A DNA stretch of 64,000 bases, taken from assembly GCA_947396885.1 (NCBI GenBank), contig OX377205.1, forward strand, positions 24,291,407 through 24,355,406. Direction: 5' to 3'. This stretch comes from Heligmosomoides polygyrus polygyrus (taxonomy: Eukaryota > Nematoda > Chromadorea > Rhabditida > Heligmosomidae). The notes beneath the pieces are model-generated. The model searched no databases. It worked only from the letters and a program-made list of their open reading frames with translations, and was not told the DNA's origin. Both the position numbers and the translations under genes were made by a program. Positions 1 to 12,689 of the stretch are shown one piece after another (position 1 is the stretch's first letter; every line of letters starts with the position of its first letter).

Positions 1-106
1 AGTTATTGTAAAAGATGAGATTAACTATCAAACCTTTAACATTCTACTGTAATACTATCGTCTACCTGCGAAGAGGGGTTCACCATGGAGATGCAGTATC
101 GCCAAA
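1..106 (+). pseudogene. RTE-type LINE reverse transcriptase fragment
   Basis: The frame from position 15 carries RRGVHHGDAVSPKL, which resembles the RT block RGVRQGD-SPKLF of RTE-clade non-LTR retrotransposons. The reading frame then runs into an ATTT-repeat tract, so only about 30 codons remain. It is probably a 5'- and 3'-truncated relic cut by a later insertion. The call rests on one short motif. Confidence 0.5.
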
Positions 107-109
107 ACT

Positions 110-140
<31 letters not shown>

Positions 141-250
141 GCTGCACCTAAGGTGCACAATCGACAAAGCAGCACAAATAAACAGCACAGCGAAAAAATA
201 TAAGCACTAAAACTAAGAAAATTACAAACATTAAATAGACAATTTAAAAA
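104..250 (-). repeat. Possible CR1-like LINE 3' tail
   Basis: A TTTA-repeat tract (about 107-140) is followed by an A/C-rich stretch with the words aacagcacagcgaaaaaa. It resembles the ATTT tract and following A/C-rich sequence at the 3' end of the LINE at 40.9-42.4 kb (minus strand). No coding sequence remains. Confidence 0.35.
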
Positions 251-1011
251 ATTAAAATTAAAAAATACAACACTTGAAAGAAAATTGCAAACATTAAAAA
301 TTTAAAGACCATAAAAATCTTCTTTTCTTCTTTTCTCCTTCTGGAGCCTTTATGAATCATCTGAAATGGGCCAAACGCAATGGGAAATAGAGGGCAGCTA
401 TCAGGAAATTGTGTTGCCGAAGCTTTACTGAAGGCATTCTCTTCCTGACGCCATAATCGAAGTGTGGTCGGCTTTTCGTTGTTTTACTCCTCTGTTCTGT
501 TTGCGGCCAAAGCTAGAAAAGGAAAGGGAAAGCGATAATTCTTAGAAGAGAAAAACAGCTTCCAAAAGAAGAATCTTCGATGTCTTCCAGGAGGTCCAGG
601 GGGTTACATTTCTGATTTCTTTTCCCGTCGATTTTTGCAAAAAATCTACAAAAAGTTGAACCCTCTGACCCACATGGAAGATGCTAATTTTAAGAGATGT
701 CTTTACAAAAAGAATTGTATTTTTCTGCTTTTGAATGCGCGATTAGTTTCTTTTTTACAAACTCTCGTGTCATGGGCGTTTAAATGCACGCAACTGAGTT
801 TTCTGAGTCCGTCGTTCACATGTAAGGGCTGTGTTTCCCCTAAAATAAATGTTGCTCTGCCTGAAGCAAATATCATATAAAAATGAAGTTGTATTATATA
901 ACATTTCAAGCAGACTTGTCATAATCTAAAAAATTCAAGTTTTTCCCGATATCAAGGAGCTCGATTTCTGCACCGAATTCTTCTGGCAAACAATGTAAAA
1001 TCGACCCTCCA

Positions 1012-1178
1012 GGGGCCGGATTCATCAACGACTTACGTAACTTTAAGAGAATTGTAAGCGGAAAGCTCAGATAACGCGGCTTACCGCCCATCATATCGCG
1101 CTTGGTAAGCCACGTTATCTAAGCTTTTCGCTTACAATTCTCCGTTAAAGTTACGTAAGTCGTTGATGAATTCGGCCC
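1012..1178. repeat. Foldback MITE, GGGGCC family copy A
   Basis: Two arms of about 75-80 bp (1012-1087 and 1097-1178) are near-perfect inverted repeats starting GGGGCCGGATTCATCAACGA, with a loop of about 10 nt. No coding capacity. Related shorter elements with the same terminal words occur at 12135-12265 and 62788-62912. A clear target-site duplication was not seen. Confidence 0.85.
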
Positions 1179-2589
1179 AAGAATCATACAAATGACCGTT
1201 ACAGGAAAGCCTTATTTTAGTGTATAAAGAAAAACGCTTAGAAATTGCCATGATAAAATTTCCCCTGATACGTTTATTTATTTATTTATTGACCCCTTCC
1301 CCTAACCATACCGGAGTTGGCATGAACTCGCCATCGTAAATCACTGTACAGAACAAATTCGCACTCAAAGTGCCCCCGCGATATCTTGCAAAGGTAAAAT
1401 TTGTAACGCATCCCAACAGCGATTGAATAACATCGTCTTTTATTCTTTATCCTAACCGACCGCGCAGGTTTGGAAGGCTTGGTCGGTCAGGCCAGATTCG
1501 GGGTGCACAGCCGGTGGCTGCTCCAACTTCGTTACCACTATCCTCTTTCTACTTGGGACGAAATCGTAGACAGTACTCTGCCACCGCTACCAAACGCACG
1601 TTAGGCTACCTACCCGCTAGTTCACCCCGTTGCAGCTTACCACCACTCGTTGCCGGAGAACTGGTCCATGGGCAAGGTGCCAACGCGGCGCGCGGGTTTT
1701 CTGCAGCCATGTCTCGCACCCTCTCGCGCCTCACATGCATCCCGCTCGTGTCTTTAGCGTCTGCCGCTTCTCACACACAACATGCACCTCGACTTCTGGC
1801 TAACCGACAGGCCTCTCACTCATGAGCGCACTACCTATAACTCTCCCGTTGAGGCCACGTGCGTGCAAGTTGGGTGCGAGACTACTAGTAGTAGAGGTGA
1901 TTCAAAGACGGAATGAGTACAGTCAAACAGCGACGACAGCTGAGAGACCCGGGCGACCAATAATAGATCTTATGAGTAGTGGACCGATTGATCAAGTCAG
2001 CATAAACACCTGCAACAAACACTGATGACATTAATGTAGCTGCAGATCTTCAGAGCCCCATTACCTTCTGTTGAGGCTACCGTGAGATTAATTGGGTGGG
2101 AAACTAATGCGTAGCTTTAATACAGTGTCACTGCGCTCGCAAGGGAAGTATGACAGGCACTGCAGACCTTGCAGTTACATGCCACAAAACGGCCAAGCAG
2201 GTTGAAATTGCTAATCCAAGCAGCGTTTTGGAATCAACCCTGCTATCTCACCACATCCCTACGAGACGGGTGTGAGGTCAGTCAAGTCCAGCTGAAATCA
2301 TAGCACACACCATCTTATAGTATTAGGATTAGGCATAAAACTTCGTCAAGGTGAAGTTGCACCACACCACATAAGGACTAATGAGCAACAACGACAAGTG
2401 GAAGCTCACCGAGCTCTGGAGGTTCCACCAATTTCTGAGAACCGTAGGGCGCCCGGCTACTACAAGAGAATGCAAGGACTACCTCAATGTACTTGCCGCT
2501 AGATTAGCACATTGGTAATAATTGTTTTGTTTTTATTTTTCTGCTCATGGTATTATTGGTGTTACCATTGTGATGTTGAAGATAAACTT
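1179..2589. other. Intergenic stretch without recognised genes
   Basis: Contains a TTTA tract near 1270-1290 and a 103-codon open frame at 1514-1825 (+) followed by a 67-codon frame in another phase. Neither has a recognised domain, splice pattern or signal peptide. The bases around 1465-1510 faintly resemble the 5' part of the SINE family in reverse orientation, but too weakly to call. Confidence 0.5.
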
Positions 2590-3410
2590 TACGTGATAAG
2601 CGTGTCACTGCATACTTCACCTGTATCACCTGTCGTACCATTGACCATCGACTTGCCGAGCTGGCGCCAGCAGCGTCTCCATTCGTCCCTGTCGCGTGCC
2701 AAAGTGGTCCAATGGATCCTCCTCGCTCGAGGGACACGAAGAGCGTCATATCGGTCGTTCAGGGCTTTAACGAAGAAGTCCGACCAACGCGTTGGTGGGC
2801 GTCCTGGTGTTCTTTTGACATCCCGCGGAATCCAATCGGTGATGGCTCTCGTCCAGCGGGTGTCTGCGAAGCGCATTACGTGGCCGGCCCACCTAATTTT
2901 CGACAACTTGGCCCACGCGACAGCGTCTCTGATCTTCGAACGTCGGCGAAGCTCGGAACTCCGGAGGCCTTCTCTCACTTGCGTGAGTCGTGTCACTCCG
3001 AGCATCGTCCTCTCGATTCCACGCTGCGCGACGCTGATCACGTGTTCATCCTGCTTTCGTATAGCCCAGGTCTCTGAGGCGTATGTTAGGGCAGGAAGAA
3101 CAGTGGAGTCGAATAGGTGGGCACGGAGTCGGACGTTCTTCGTCTTCTTCGCGACTTCTTCGACGCTCTTGAAAGCTCCCCAAGCCGCTCTTTTCCTCCT
3201 GCTCAGCTCTCGTGCTAGGTCGTTGGCCATGTTGACTTCGCGACCCAGATAAACATAGCTGGAGCATTTGGAGATGTTCGTTCCGTTGAGCGAGAATGGG
3301 GCATCAGAAACCCATCCGTTCCTCATGAACATCGTCTTCGTAAAATTGCATACTGCATACTTAAAGTTAGGAAAACCAAGCGCATACCGCACGCAAGCCT
3401 CGGGCTAAAT
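2590..3410 (-). mobile_element. RTE-type LINE, 3' part (reverse transcriptase C-terminus)
   Basis: A 267-codon uninterrupted minus-strand frame (2589-3392) matches the C-terminal region of RTE-clade endonuclease/reverse transcriptases. It shows the YLGREVNM block, [15 protein letters not shown], the [16 protein letters not shown] block, and the [12 protein letters not shown] then [10 protein letters not shown] ending. The catalytic RT core and AP endonuclease are absent, so this is a typical 5'-truncated copy. The 3' end in the minus sense falls near 2600, with GGTGATACAGGTGA-like sequence. The intact frame suggests a fairly recent insertion. Related truncated copies occur at 26.9-27.6 kb and 59.3-59.5 kb. 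Confidence 0.92.
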
Positions 3411-4145
3411 CAACTACCTTTTTTCTTTTGCATATCCATGAAACAGTTGTAACACAACCAATACTTGTTAAGTTGTCGATTCTATGCGAGACCACCAACT
3501 CTCCCTACGGTTCCGACCGTGTTCACGTTCTATACACGTGATTCTGCTGGTCGAGGAGACGGTGTAGGAGGGGCCTCGCAGGGAGACGAGACGCAGAGGC
3601 TCACTCTCCCTATCTGACTCACGCCGCACGCGCGTGGCGGAATGAGTCATGGACCAGTTCTCATGTAATCACCACCACTGCATTGCTCGCCTCGCGCTCC
3701 AACGCTAATACGCGCTCCACTGTAGATTCCATTGCATTTCCGTTTCATTCGCTTTTCATTCAACTTCCAGCGCGTTTATGGTGCTCCCATGGAGTATGTA
3801 TGATCTGTGTGAGTTAGGTATCACGTAGGGAAAGGTGGTATTCTCGCACTGGAACAGCTTTACCTTCGAAGCCTTACTTCTTCGTTCATCTGAGACGGAT
3901 TCATAGTTATCTCTCGTCTGATTCTTTTCCTTTCCACTGCTTCTTCAGATTCTTCTTGGGATCTCTGAATGAAGCTACTAACTCTCAACATTCGGTTGAT
4001 TAAGCACTAAGCAGATGTTCCTGACGTTTTTCCTCCACATTCCTCCTTCAGGATCTACTTTGTCGCCTCCAGAATTCCGCATGATTTCGTCCTCTTCAGT
4101 ATTGAGCACAGCCTTGTTATCTTTTTGGTAACTGTCCGACCTTGC
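3411..4145. other. Upstream region of pcid-2
   Basis: No transposon or second gene recognised. The stretch between the RTE fragment and the first pcid-2 exon is the natural place for the promoter, but no specific promoter motif could be assigned by eye. Confidence 0.4.
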
Positions 4146-4148
4146 AGC
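4139..4148 (+). promoter_or_regulatory. Probable spliced-leader acceptor of pcid-2
   Basis: The sequence gaccttgcag|c ends one base before the pcid-2 ATG at 4149. An AG acceptor this close to a start codon, with no upstream coding exon in frame, is the usual arrangement for SL trans-splicing in nematodes. It is inferred only from position and acceptor shape. Confidence 0.5.
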
Positions 4149-7100
4149 ATGCAGTTCGATAGTGTGTCCGACTATTTCAACACTCTGAATCGGCTCATCG
4201 ATACAGCGACGTGGGCGAGTGCAACGAATGCGGCCAAACGGCTATCCATCAACGACGACCACGCAAGCCTACCTTTCTTGCATGTAAGTGAATTCCAGCT
4301 TTAACCTTCCACCCTCTTCGTTCCGTCTTCTTTTTCCTTTACCTAGTTTCGCATGGTAGAGCTAGGTGCAATCCTAGTTTGAGGAGACGCCATCTTAACG
4401 ATGTCATAGAGAAGAGGAACATTGAGAATAGGTCATCACCCATCGAAATGAGCAAACTGCACGAACCCGGTTACGCAAATGTTATCAGTGCCGGAGTTCC
4501 TAGTTGGGGAAAGCACCCGAAAAGTCATCCCAACAAATTAACCAGGGAAGGGTCTAGGCGTAGGTCTGAACGGGTGAAATGGATAGTAATGCGAGAATCT
4601 CCACTCTTCATATAGTAGAAAAACATGCTTCGTTTTTGCTGAGTCCTTGAATTAAAAGAGCTACGGGCCCTCGAAGGGGGGGGGGGTACAGTAGCGCACC
4701 GTCAGCACGTGCCCACGTGCATGCGTGCGCGTGCTGTTGCATGGGTAGCGGCGACAGGCTCTGCGGCGAGCAAGTCGATGGCTCAGTAGGGTGCGGGGCT
4801 ACTTCGCAGGTGCTGAGTCAGGTGTTCGACTCTCGTGCTGTGCAAAATTTTTGCAATCTTTCATGATTGCCGCCTTCTTTACCAATTTGCTTCCTACACA
4901 TCTTCTACATATTTATTTTACTCTATATTGTCAAGCAAGGATCAGATTCCTACTCAATGCGAAGTTTGAATAAGGACGGTTACCATGACCTTACCATTAA
5001 TCACATTTACCTACTGTAATTTAACATACTCCAGGGTAGTATGGAAATCGGATGTCAGATTTGTGATCACCATCCCAAATAACCTCCCTGGGAGAAGTTT
5101 GGGTGAGATCGGTGACTAGGACTTCGACGGCCCTAGTCACCCGCACCTACCTTAACCTACCGTAATCGGCCGGAAATTGAAAAACGAATGTCAGATTCGT
5201 AATCAGCACTCCAAATAATCCCCCTGGGAAAGGTTTGGGCAAAATCGGTGATTATGACCTCGACAGCCGTAGTCACCCGTACCTGCTGTAACCCGCACCT
5301 GTTGTAAGGTCATTATTTAACATTCCGCTGAAAAACACAAAACATTGTATAATTCAGAAACTGATAAAAATGAGTGAAGCACAGCTCACAGAAACCTTTA
5401 TTTGACAATTTAGAGTGAAATAAATGTGTAGGAAGTAAGCTGATTTAGACTGCCATGTCGTGCCGACTTTCACGACACTACTTTCACGACTCGAGGAGAG
5501 GTCGAAAAAAATTTTCTTGTCTAAACCTCGCCCAGGGGGTTATTCGAGGTGCTGATCACGAATCTGATATCCGTTTTTCAAATTTCGGCCGATTACGGTA
5601 GGTTACGGTGGATAGGGGTGACGGTACAATGCTGTACCCCCAATTTCGAGGGTCCGTAGCTTTTTGGGTTCAAGGACTCAGCAAAAACGAAACATGTTTT
5701 TTACTACATGAAAGGTGGAGATTCTCGCAGTACTATCCATTTCCACCACTCACACCTACACCTGAGACCCTTCCCTGGTAGGTAACAATACCAAAAGAGT
5801 GGATTCTTTAGCATGTAAACAAGTGTGGAGCAGTCATTCATAATGGAAATTTTTTCCTAGGTTCATGAAATCAATCAGCTTTCTGAATAAAGTATCACAC
5901 GGACAGCGCACTATTCTTCACATCTTAGTCACTTGTAAACGCTTGGACTCAAGCCAGTAATTCTTTACACTCTCATCCATTTCTACATAATTTATCTCGA
6001 TTTCGTTAATGCATCTGTGTTCCGGCGAAATGGTGTGTCCGATATATTGCTATACTGAACACGTTCACGTCCAATAACATCGTTAAGAGGCGGCCGGCCA
6101 GCTAGGACTGCACCTCAAACTACCGTGTCCAATTAAGTGTGACCGTGAAGCCCTTTCTAAAAGAAGCGATGTTTCATGCTTCATTGCGCCCCATTTGGCG
6201 TGGCTAAAGGAGGGAAATATTCAAGTGCGACCAAATTCTAAGGGAGTTCGTCGGCATAAAGTGGGGTTAATTTTTCTTTGGAAGGCAAGGGGCGAGTCGC
6301 AGCATGTACAGCTCTACTTGCTTCCTTCGCACTAGGATTGCAGCTAAAGTGGCTCGATGGGAGGTTCATCTTATAGCTCCCAATGAAGAATGAAAACATG
6401 AAACAAACAAAGGATTTACGGATAATGGACCCGTTAATCAATCACCGTTTCGTGTGCGCCATGCACTGACATATGTGGGATGTCGGTGAGGCGGTTTGAA
6501 TGCGTATTTATTCTCTACATGACTTGTAGTAGCCACCTAGTGGAGAAGCTGGTGTTTTATTCTTCCTTGACGAGCTCATACCGATTCAATGACTCCGAAG
6601 GGATACTTCACTTGGTCGACCTGACCTGGTTTGCTCAAACCAAGATCCTGGATTCGTGGTGAACGCGGCTGCCGTCACCTCATTCAGCTGTTCTAACACG
6701 CCACCACGAAAGCAAACAAATATGTGTACAAATAACAATAGCACGCAACCCATTAAGCAGATAAACGAATAGCTAAAAACATCTCATTAATAAAAGCGGC
6801 ATAACAGATCTGGCATTGCCATGCCTCATGACATTAGCTAGCGATAAATCAGGGCAAGAAAGAAGAAAATGTAGGGAGTATCACATTCTTTTTGTTTTAT
6901 TTTATTTTTTATTTCGCATGTGCGGAAAACTATCGGTATAACCAGATCTTCCCCTCTGCCAGGTGTCCACTTATTCTACTTGGTAGGACTTCGTGGAGAC
7001 TATTGGGGCCCGTTTTCAGTATACACAGGCCTTGTAGTCCACAGCTGATGGAGAATTTAGGGTCTGATTCGCCCTCGGTAAGTCAGGCAGCTCTCATAGA

Positions 7101-10100
7101 CTCAGAGAGGTGGGGAGCTTCGTTAGCCTTGGACCATGAATTGGTTTCGGGTGCGCGTCAGGCTGCGACTGCGTTACACGCGCACAAAGAATGCGATGTA
7201 TGTGGTTCGAAGTTGCCCCAAGTGCATACAGGAAGTTTCGTTTGGATTCTGTGCAGGTTAAGCAAGAGGAAGACTTCAGGATTTTGACACAGGAGCAACA
7301 ATTAAGGAAGTTCGCTAGGTTTGCACTCGAGCCAACATCCCTCTAAGTACCAAATATTGTATGTATTGACGTAGACAAATGCCTATGTGGAGAACAACAA
7401 AGCAAACAAACCAAAACAAGTACAACTACGACTTGAGACACAACACAAAAGAAGAACAAGCAAAAAACAAAGAAGTGTTACAAAAATTGCTCAACGAATC
7501 GGAATAGCAGTAAACAATAAAACAATACTTAAAAAGAAAGAAACACGCAGCTAACGGGAATTTTCTGCGTATACCAGCTTCTCTGTCCTACTCCTAAAAC
7601 TGTGCAAAGACATGTTTACCAACTCTGGAGACCAAATTTTATTGAGCCCTGACACTATTCTGACGGAGAAAAAGTTAGCACGCACCTGTGTTCTGGCAAA
7701 TAGAGCCCTGAATATAGTGGCACTCCTTCTACTTCTAGACGGTGCAGAGGAGAAAAATTCTTCATTATTCAGAGAAACCCTTCCCGTTAAAATCTTGAAA
7801 GCCATAAGAAGATCATTCCTAAGTCTTCTAATTCTTAAATTCTGCAAACCGTACAAAAGGCGCCTATGAACACCATTAGGAATGAACTGATAGCCCAGGC
7901 AGAACACCTCATGACCAGCTTACGAGTGAAGTTATTTTGAACACACTCTAACAAGGCGATGTCCTTCTTTTTGTGAGGGCTAAACACAGACGTCCCTGTT
8001 TCGACTAAAGGTCTTATACAGCTCTTGTATGCTTTAACAAGTGTTCTTGCATTCCCACTACCACATGAGCTGTGCCTGACACATCTTCTTTTTGAAGAGC
8101 GCTATATTCTCGTTATGAACACAGAGCTCTGCCTTCGTCGCTGTTACCCCAACTTCCCCTGTCGCTACATCAGCTCGGTTGTCTGCTATAGTTGCCGTGA
8201 CTGGAAGCGCTACCGTCGCGAGGTATGAGGAGATACTGATGAAAAAACACTTTCATGAAGTTTGCACAGCTATCAACGCTTCCCAGCATGCTGGTTCAAA
8301 AAACATTAATCTATCATTTTCTTGTTGAATAAGTCTAATCCAAGACGCTAACTTTTATTCCGTTTTTGAGTTTTTTGAAGACTTTTAACTTTGGCTTCCT
8401 TTCAACTGACGAATGCAGAGAGGCCTATAAGTTATCTCCTGGATTGGCTTTATACAACGAGAATTGGCGACTTGATTCGGCAGTGATGCCACGACTCATC
8501 GAAAGTCGGTCCTGGTCTATGAATGTATTAAGCCATTGTGTGGATGTGTGACCTTGAAATTTTGAGCGAGTTTATGTTCATGTCAAGTTCTCTCTCTAGA
8601 CCTAGTTTTGGTCTGCTTTTGTTCTATAGATCAATATCATTCAAGGATTGCTTACAGAAGAGTAATAGATAGCATTTCAGATCGAAGGCTACGCCTCGCG
8701 CAAAAATCGGGCTTACATAGATGATGAGGCATTCGACCAAGTTGTGTGTCTACATTTACAAGTGATTTATCATATCAATGTATCCCACAATTATGAAGCG
8801 GCCTACACCACGCACACGCAGGTACTCTTTTTCTGGCTTTCAAGGTGCATTTAGTTCTCTCGATCACTTCTTCAAATTAGGTTGTGGTGGCATGTATAGT
8901 TCCAGGTGACTAGGACTATGGTTTTCCAATGTGGGTCCTAAAACCTTGTTTTGAGATCACATTGGAAAACCTTTGTTTTAACTTATCAAGAGCGACAAGT
9001 ATATCTCTGAATTACCAACGTTTTCTAAACCAGTTTCTGAGAGGCCAACCTATCTTAGCTCCTATAGTGCTAGAGAGAAAAACCTTGCTAGTGGCTCATT
9101 ATAGTCGGCTTGTAATATAGCTACTTCTTTTGTGTGGTCTTTGTGCAAAATAGTTGCTTTGACTACAGAAATAAGTGAAACAAAAAATTCTAATTAGGTC
9201 CAAAGATATGTTGAAAACTTCAGATAATGCAAACATTTAACAAGGAAGTGCTGCAGAAGAAAAAGGAGGTCAACTGGTTTATGCCTATTTTCCATACCTT
9301 GTGCTCCGATCTCAGAAATGTGGCGAAAATGGTGCGTCTCGTCCTTTCATACATTCAGCGTTTCTTAAGAAATTGTGTTCCTATTCATTCATGGCTGAAA
9401 TGTTCGCTCTAGGCTGATGAGCTCACTGAGAAGGACGATGAGGTCGAGAATACGTCGTCTTATTATGAGCAGTCTGCAACCTACATCATGGAGGCCTATA
9501 GGACGTGCACCTCAGACGTGTGAGTGGTTTTGATCCGAGTATTTCAATGGATGGCTCCCAATAAAATTCTGCAATTCCACCTTGTACGGCATGACTGCAT
9601 CGTACCATCTCACAGGTTTTGAATGGGCTGATCGTACTGTTTAATGCATTCAGTTTGCCGTAATATGTCTGGAACGTTTCCCCATTTGCTTTAGCAACGA
9701 ACCCTTCCTACGCGGCACTATTTGACTGAAAATTGATATATCAAACTAGTTTGTTAGTCTGTAGATCTTCATTGTTTCAGCAGAGCTGATCCATCGGCAA
9801 CCAAGAAAATCGCTATTTTGAACATGACCAACCAATTATTCCGCATTTACTTCAAGGTAGCTTCTTTTTTAATTGTGAAAGTCGCCTCGCTTGATGTTAC
9901 ACTTTCAGATTAACAAGCTCAATTTGCTGAAACCTCTCATACGTGCAATAGACAATTCCGGAACGCTCTATCAATCATTTTCGATGGCCGATAAGGTCAC
10001 CTACAACTATTTTCTTGGAAGGAAGGCAATGTTCGATGCAGATCTTCCACTGGGTACATTACTGTTGCAGTTAGTTTCCAACTCTGTCCCTTCTCTTTTA

Positions 10101-11962
10101 TTGAGAATTAGCTGATAAGTATTGCAGCCCTGTAAATTTATAATATTTTGGATACTTTGGTGTCATCATAAGCAAATAGGTGGAGTGGTACTGTTTCATA
10201 GAAATCAGCGTAGTATGAAGGAACTTCTTTGATTGCGATGAAATGAAATGATGGCATTCTTCTGTACCTTGAAAAAATGGGAAAATTGAACCAAACAGTT
10301 CAAAAGTGATCGAAAACTGTAATACGAAACGCTGTAATGGTTATTCCACACATTCCTACTTTTGACAATTTGATTTAGGGGTCATAATCTAGATCCAGCC
10401 ACTACTAAAAAGCTTTTTCTGTTCTTAAAAATTAGTGTTATTCTCTGCTGTTAGAATCTGCGATGTTTTCCTTACGTTCCAGATTTCGTAGTAAACACAT
10501 TTGCAGCAAATACTGAATAGTTAAATTGAATTTCGCGAGTGATATCGACAATTGATTTTATACAACAAACAAATTGAAAAAGCATCACGGAGTCTATACT
10601 ACTGTTACTTTTGACTTTCCATAGAACCTAGCGTCGCTACCACTGAAGTGACGAAGTTTGTGCAAAACTGTTTACCACGATTATTTGGCCACCGCAATGT
10701 TGTTCCTTCGACTTTTACAGGCTCAAGCGAAGGCGACAGCGCTGAAGCATTAAAAAAGGGCGATAATAATCTTAGTCGGCAGCTGTAAAAAAAGCTTTTC
10801 AACTCAAAGGAATCTAAAGGTTCTTCTTTAAAGTCGTTAGGTATTTCAACTAATACAGGACTGTTTTGAAACAGTCAGATCATGTGTGACCACTACTTGC
10901 GGTTCGTACCGTCCATTCTGTTCATGAACAACGAGTAATGTCTGCCGATTAGTCGATTCGCCCCGACATAACGGCGACTCATCGACTCTCCACTATACTA
11001 TTTTTATTTTATTTTATTTTTACTATTTTGTTTTATTCATTTTCTGCTCATTCTTGAAAATCCCAATTAAGCGGACTAGCTTGAGGTTGGTGAAAATTTT
11101 ATAAGTTCTTTCATAAGCTAAATATCTTATAAATTGAACGCGTTTTCCACCTTGTTTTTGCTTGAAACATGCTTTTTCAGCCGAAAAGTCCTTGTTGTAC
11201 GCCTTCCGTAACTGCCCGGCCGAATGTCTCTCTAATAAGAGGCTGGTGCTTATATACCTTATTCCCGTCAAGATGTTCCTCGGTCATATGCCCACAGCTC
11301 AGCTGCTGCACAAATATCAGCTGGAGGAGTTCCATGACGTGGGGTATTCATTACGTCCCTAATGAGTGTCAATCAAACGCTTACATTCCTATGTCTCAGT
11401 TTAGGTCGTGGAAGCGGTTAAAGAAGGAAATCTAGCGAAATTGGACCAGGCGCTGGAGGCGAATGAGCATTTCTTCATACAGTGCGGAATATTCCTAATG
11501 TTGGAGAAGTTACGAGCAATCACTTTTCGAACGCTGTTCAAGCGAATGTCGGTTTATCTGGTTTCTCTAGCTATTCTTTGTGGCTTTTCGATCATAGCGA
11601 GTCCTTTTGCGCTTTAAGAAAGCTATAAAAACCCGAACCATTTGAGGATGCTTATAAAGCGTTAGAAAAATGCAGCCTTTCTTTAGATCAGCAATTATTG
11701 GAGGGAATCAGATACCGCTGAAGGCATTTTACACCATCATACAATATCTTGGTGTAAACGATGTTGATGAGGACGAATTGGAGTGTATTGTTGCGAATCT
11801 TATTGCAGAGGTAACACAGTTTCCAATTTTTGGCCATATCGCTGCGTAAATGTGAGCAATGCTGTTCCGTTTCAGAAGAAGATTAAAGGGTACATCTCAC
11901 ATCAACATCAGAAACTGGTTGTTAGCAAGAAAGATCCGTTTCCACCGCTCTCATCTGTATGA
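4149..11962 (+). CDS. pcid-2: PCI domain-containing protein 2 (PCID2/Thp1), TREX-2 subunit
   Basis: Ten exons join in frame into 407 aa: 4149-4283, 8681-8821, 9224-9331, 9413-9519, 9781-9856, 9909-10053, 11181-11338, 11405-11547, 11687-11810, 11876-11962 (stop TGA). Length fits PCID2 (about 400 aa). Family hallmarks seen are [61 protein letters not shown] and the C-terminal [15 protein letters not shown]. The PCI/winged-helix region covers roughly residues 200-395. From family knowledge, PCID2 pairs with GANP and DSS1 in TREX-2 and couples transcription to mRNA export at nuclear pores. The start was chosen because [14 protein letters not shown] aligns with the PCID2 N-terminus and ends in a GTAAGT donor. 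Intron 1 (4.4 kb) holds several repeats. Donors gtgggg (11339) and gtcggt (11548) are weak but required by phase. Confidence 0.95.
4542..5782. mobile_element. Long-TIR foldback element with internal tandem repeats
   Basis: The left arm (4542-4697) and right arm (about 5624-5782) are inverted repeats of about 155 bp, roughly 85 percent identical by eye. Both carry the words cgagaatctccac and tttttgctgagtccttga. The interior holds two direct copies of a unit of about 130 bp (around 5045-5310) and a third inverted copy (around 5480-5620). There is no transposase frame, so it is non-autonomous. It lies in pcid-2 intron 1. Half-copies of the arm occur at 15095-15225 and, weaker, 45650-45760. Confidence 0.8.
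6445..6700 (-). repeat. tRNA-derived SINE, degenerate copy
   Basis: Reads as the SINE family in reverse: gtgcgccatgcactg near the 3' end, gaatgcgtatttattc in the middle, then diverged body and head words. No target-site duplication seen. It lies in pcid-2 intron 1. Confidence 0.45.
7550..8045 (-). pseudogene. CR1/jockey-like LINE, RT C-terminal fragment
   Basis: The minus-strand frame 7551-7907 together with the upstream sequence gives [18 protein letters not shown], then [15 protein letters not shown], then [15 protein letters not shown]. These match the same blocks in the LINE at 41.1-42.2 kb ([32 protein letters not shown]). Only the thumb/C-terminal part survives and frames shift near 7907. 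It is a dead 5'-truncated copy in pcid-2 intron 1. Confidence 0.75.
8046..8680. other. Remainder of pcid-2 intron 1
   Basis: An open frame at 8366-8551 (61 codons) has no recognisable similarity to PCID2 and would break the phase-0 join between exons 4149-4283 and 8681-8821. It is treated as intronic. Confidence 0.5.
10054..11180. other. pcid-2 intron 6 (1.1 kb)
   Basis: Short AT-rich open frames only, and a TTTTA-rich stretch around 11000-11035. No transposon or RNA gene recognised. Confidence 0.5.
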
Positions 11963-12134
11963 TTCTCATATCGTTCTAGTCAGTTTCTGTACGTTATGTA
12001 GTCTAAGTATATGAATTCTATTATTTAGTTTAAGTTTTTTTTTAACAGCAATTAGCGTATTGAATGTCTATGGTGAGGATTGTCACGACGAGTATATTTT
12101 ACGGTTGTCTTACTCGTGAGAAAGCATCATTCCT

Positions 12135-12265
12135 GGGGCCAGTTTCATCAACCGTTTATCGGTCTATCGAGCGGTGAAAATACCGCAAAACCCCCTGATA
12201 CGACATTCTTTAGCATCAGGTTTGGCAGTATTTTCACCGTTAGAGGGCGGTTAGCGCTTGGCCCC
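12135..12265. repeat. Foldback MITE, GGGGCC family copy B
   Basis: Starts GGGGCCAGTTTCATCAACCG and ends with ...CTTGGCCCC. The inner arms share GGTGAAAATACYGC in inverted orientation. It is shorter and more diverged than copy A. It lies between pcid-2 and trpp-10. Confidence 0.7.
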
Positions 12266-12689
12266 TAGATCGTTCCTTACATGATACGGCGCTCATATTT
12301 CGACGGGAAGTACCTTTCTATTGAAATGGTTTATTGTTACCCTTGGTACAAATCTAGTATATTTTGCCATTTTCACGTATGTCAGTTAGCGTAACATTTG
12401 GCTATGGAGGTATTTACGCTGGCGCAAGAACTTGATTATTACGAGTATTAGAATGATATCGATTGGATTGTTTTCCGTTTGTGTTGTTTCGAAAAGATGT
12501 TGTTACTGTTAGGAGTAATAAACGATTTGTTCGCATTGCTGTGTGCGTCTTGACGAAAATGTGATTCGGAGTCATCTGCATATCTGCCCGGTTTATACTG
12601 CAGGTTTATTCCTAAGTGCGAAAGATTTTTCCTTGTGCGACAAAGATAATGGACAAAAATTCATATAGAACGGCGGTAATGAATCCTTT

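Noticed and set aside
1514..2025. Two consecutive + strand open frames (103 and 67 codons)
   Set aside because: Different phases, no signal peptide, domain or splice signals linking them; composition is consistent with GC-rich repeat DNA.
2512..3252. 246-codon open frame on the + strand
   Set aside because: Antisense shadow of the RTE reverse transcriptase frame on the minus strand, which carries the family motifs.
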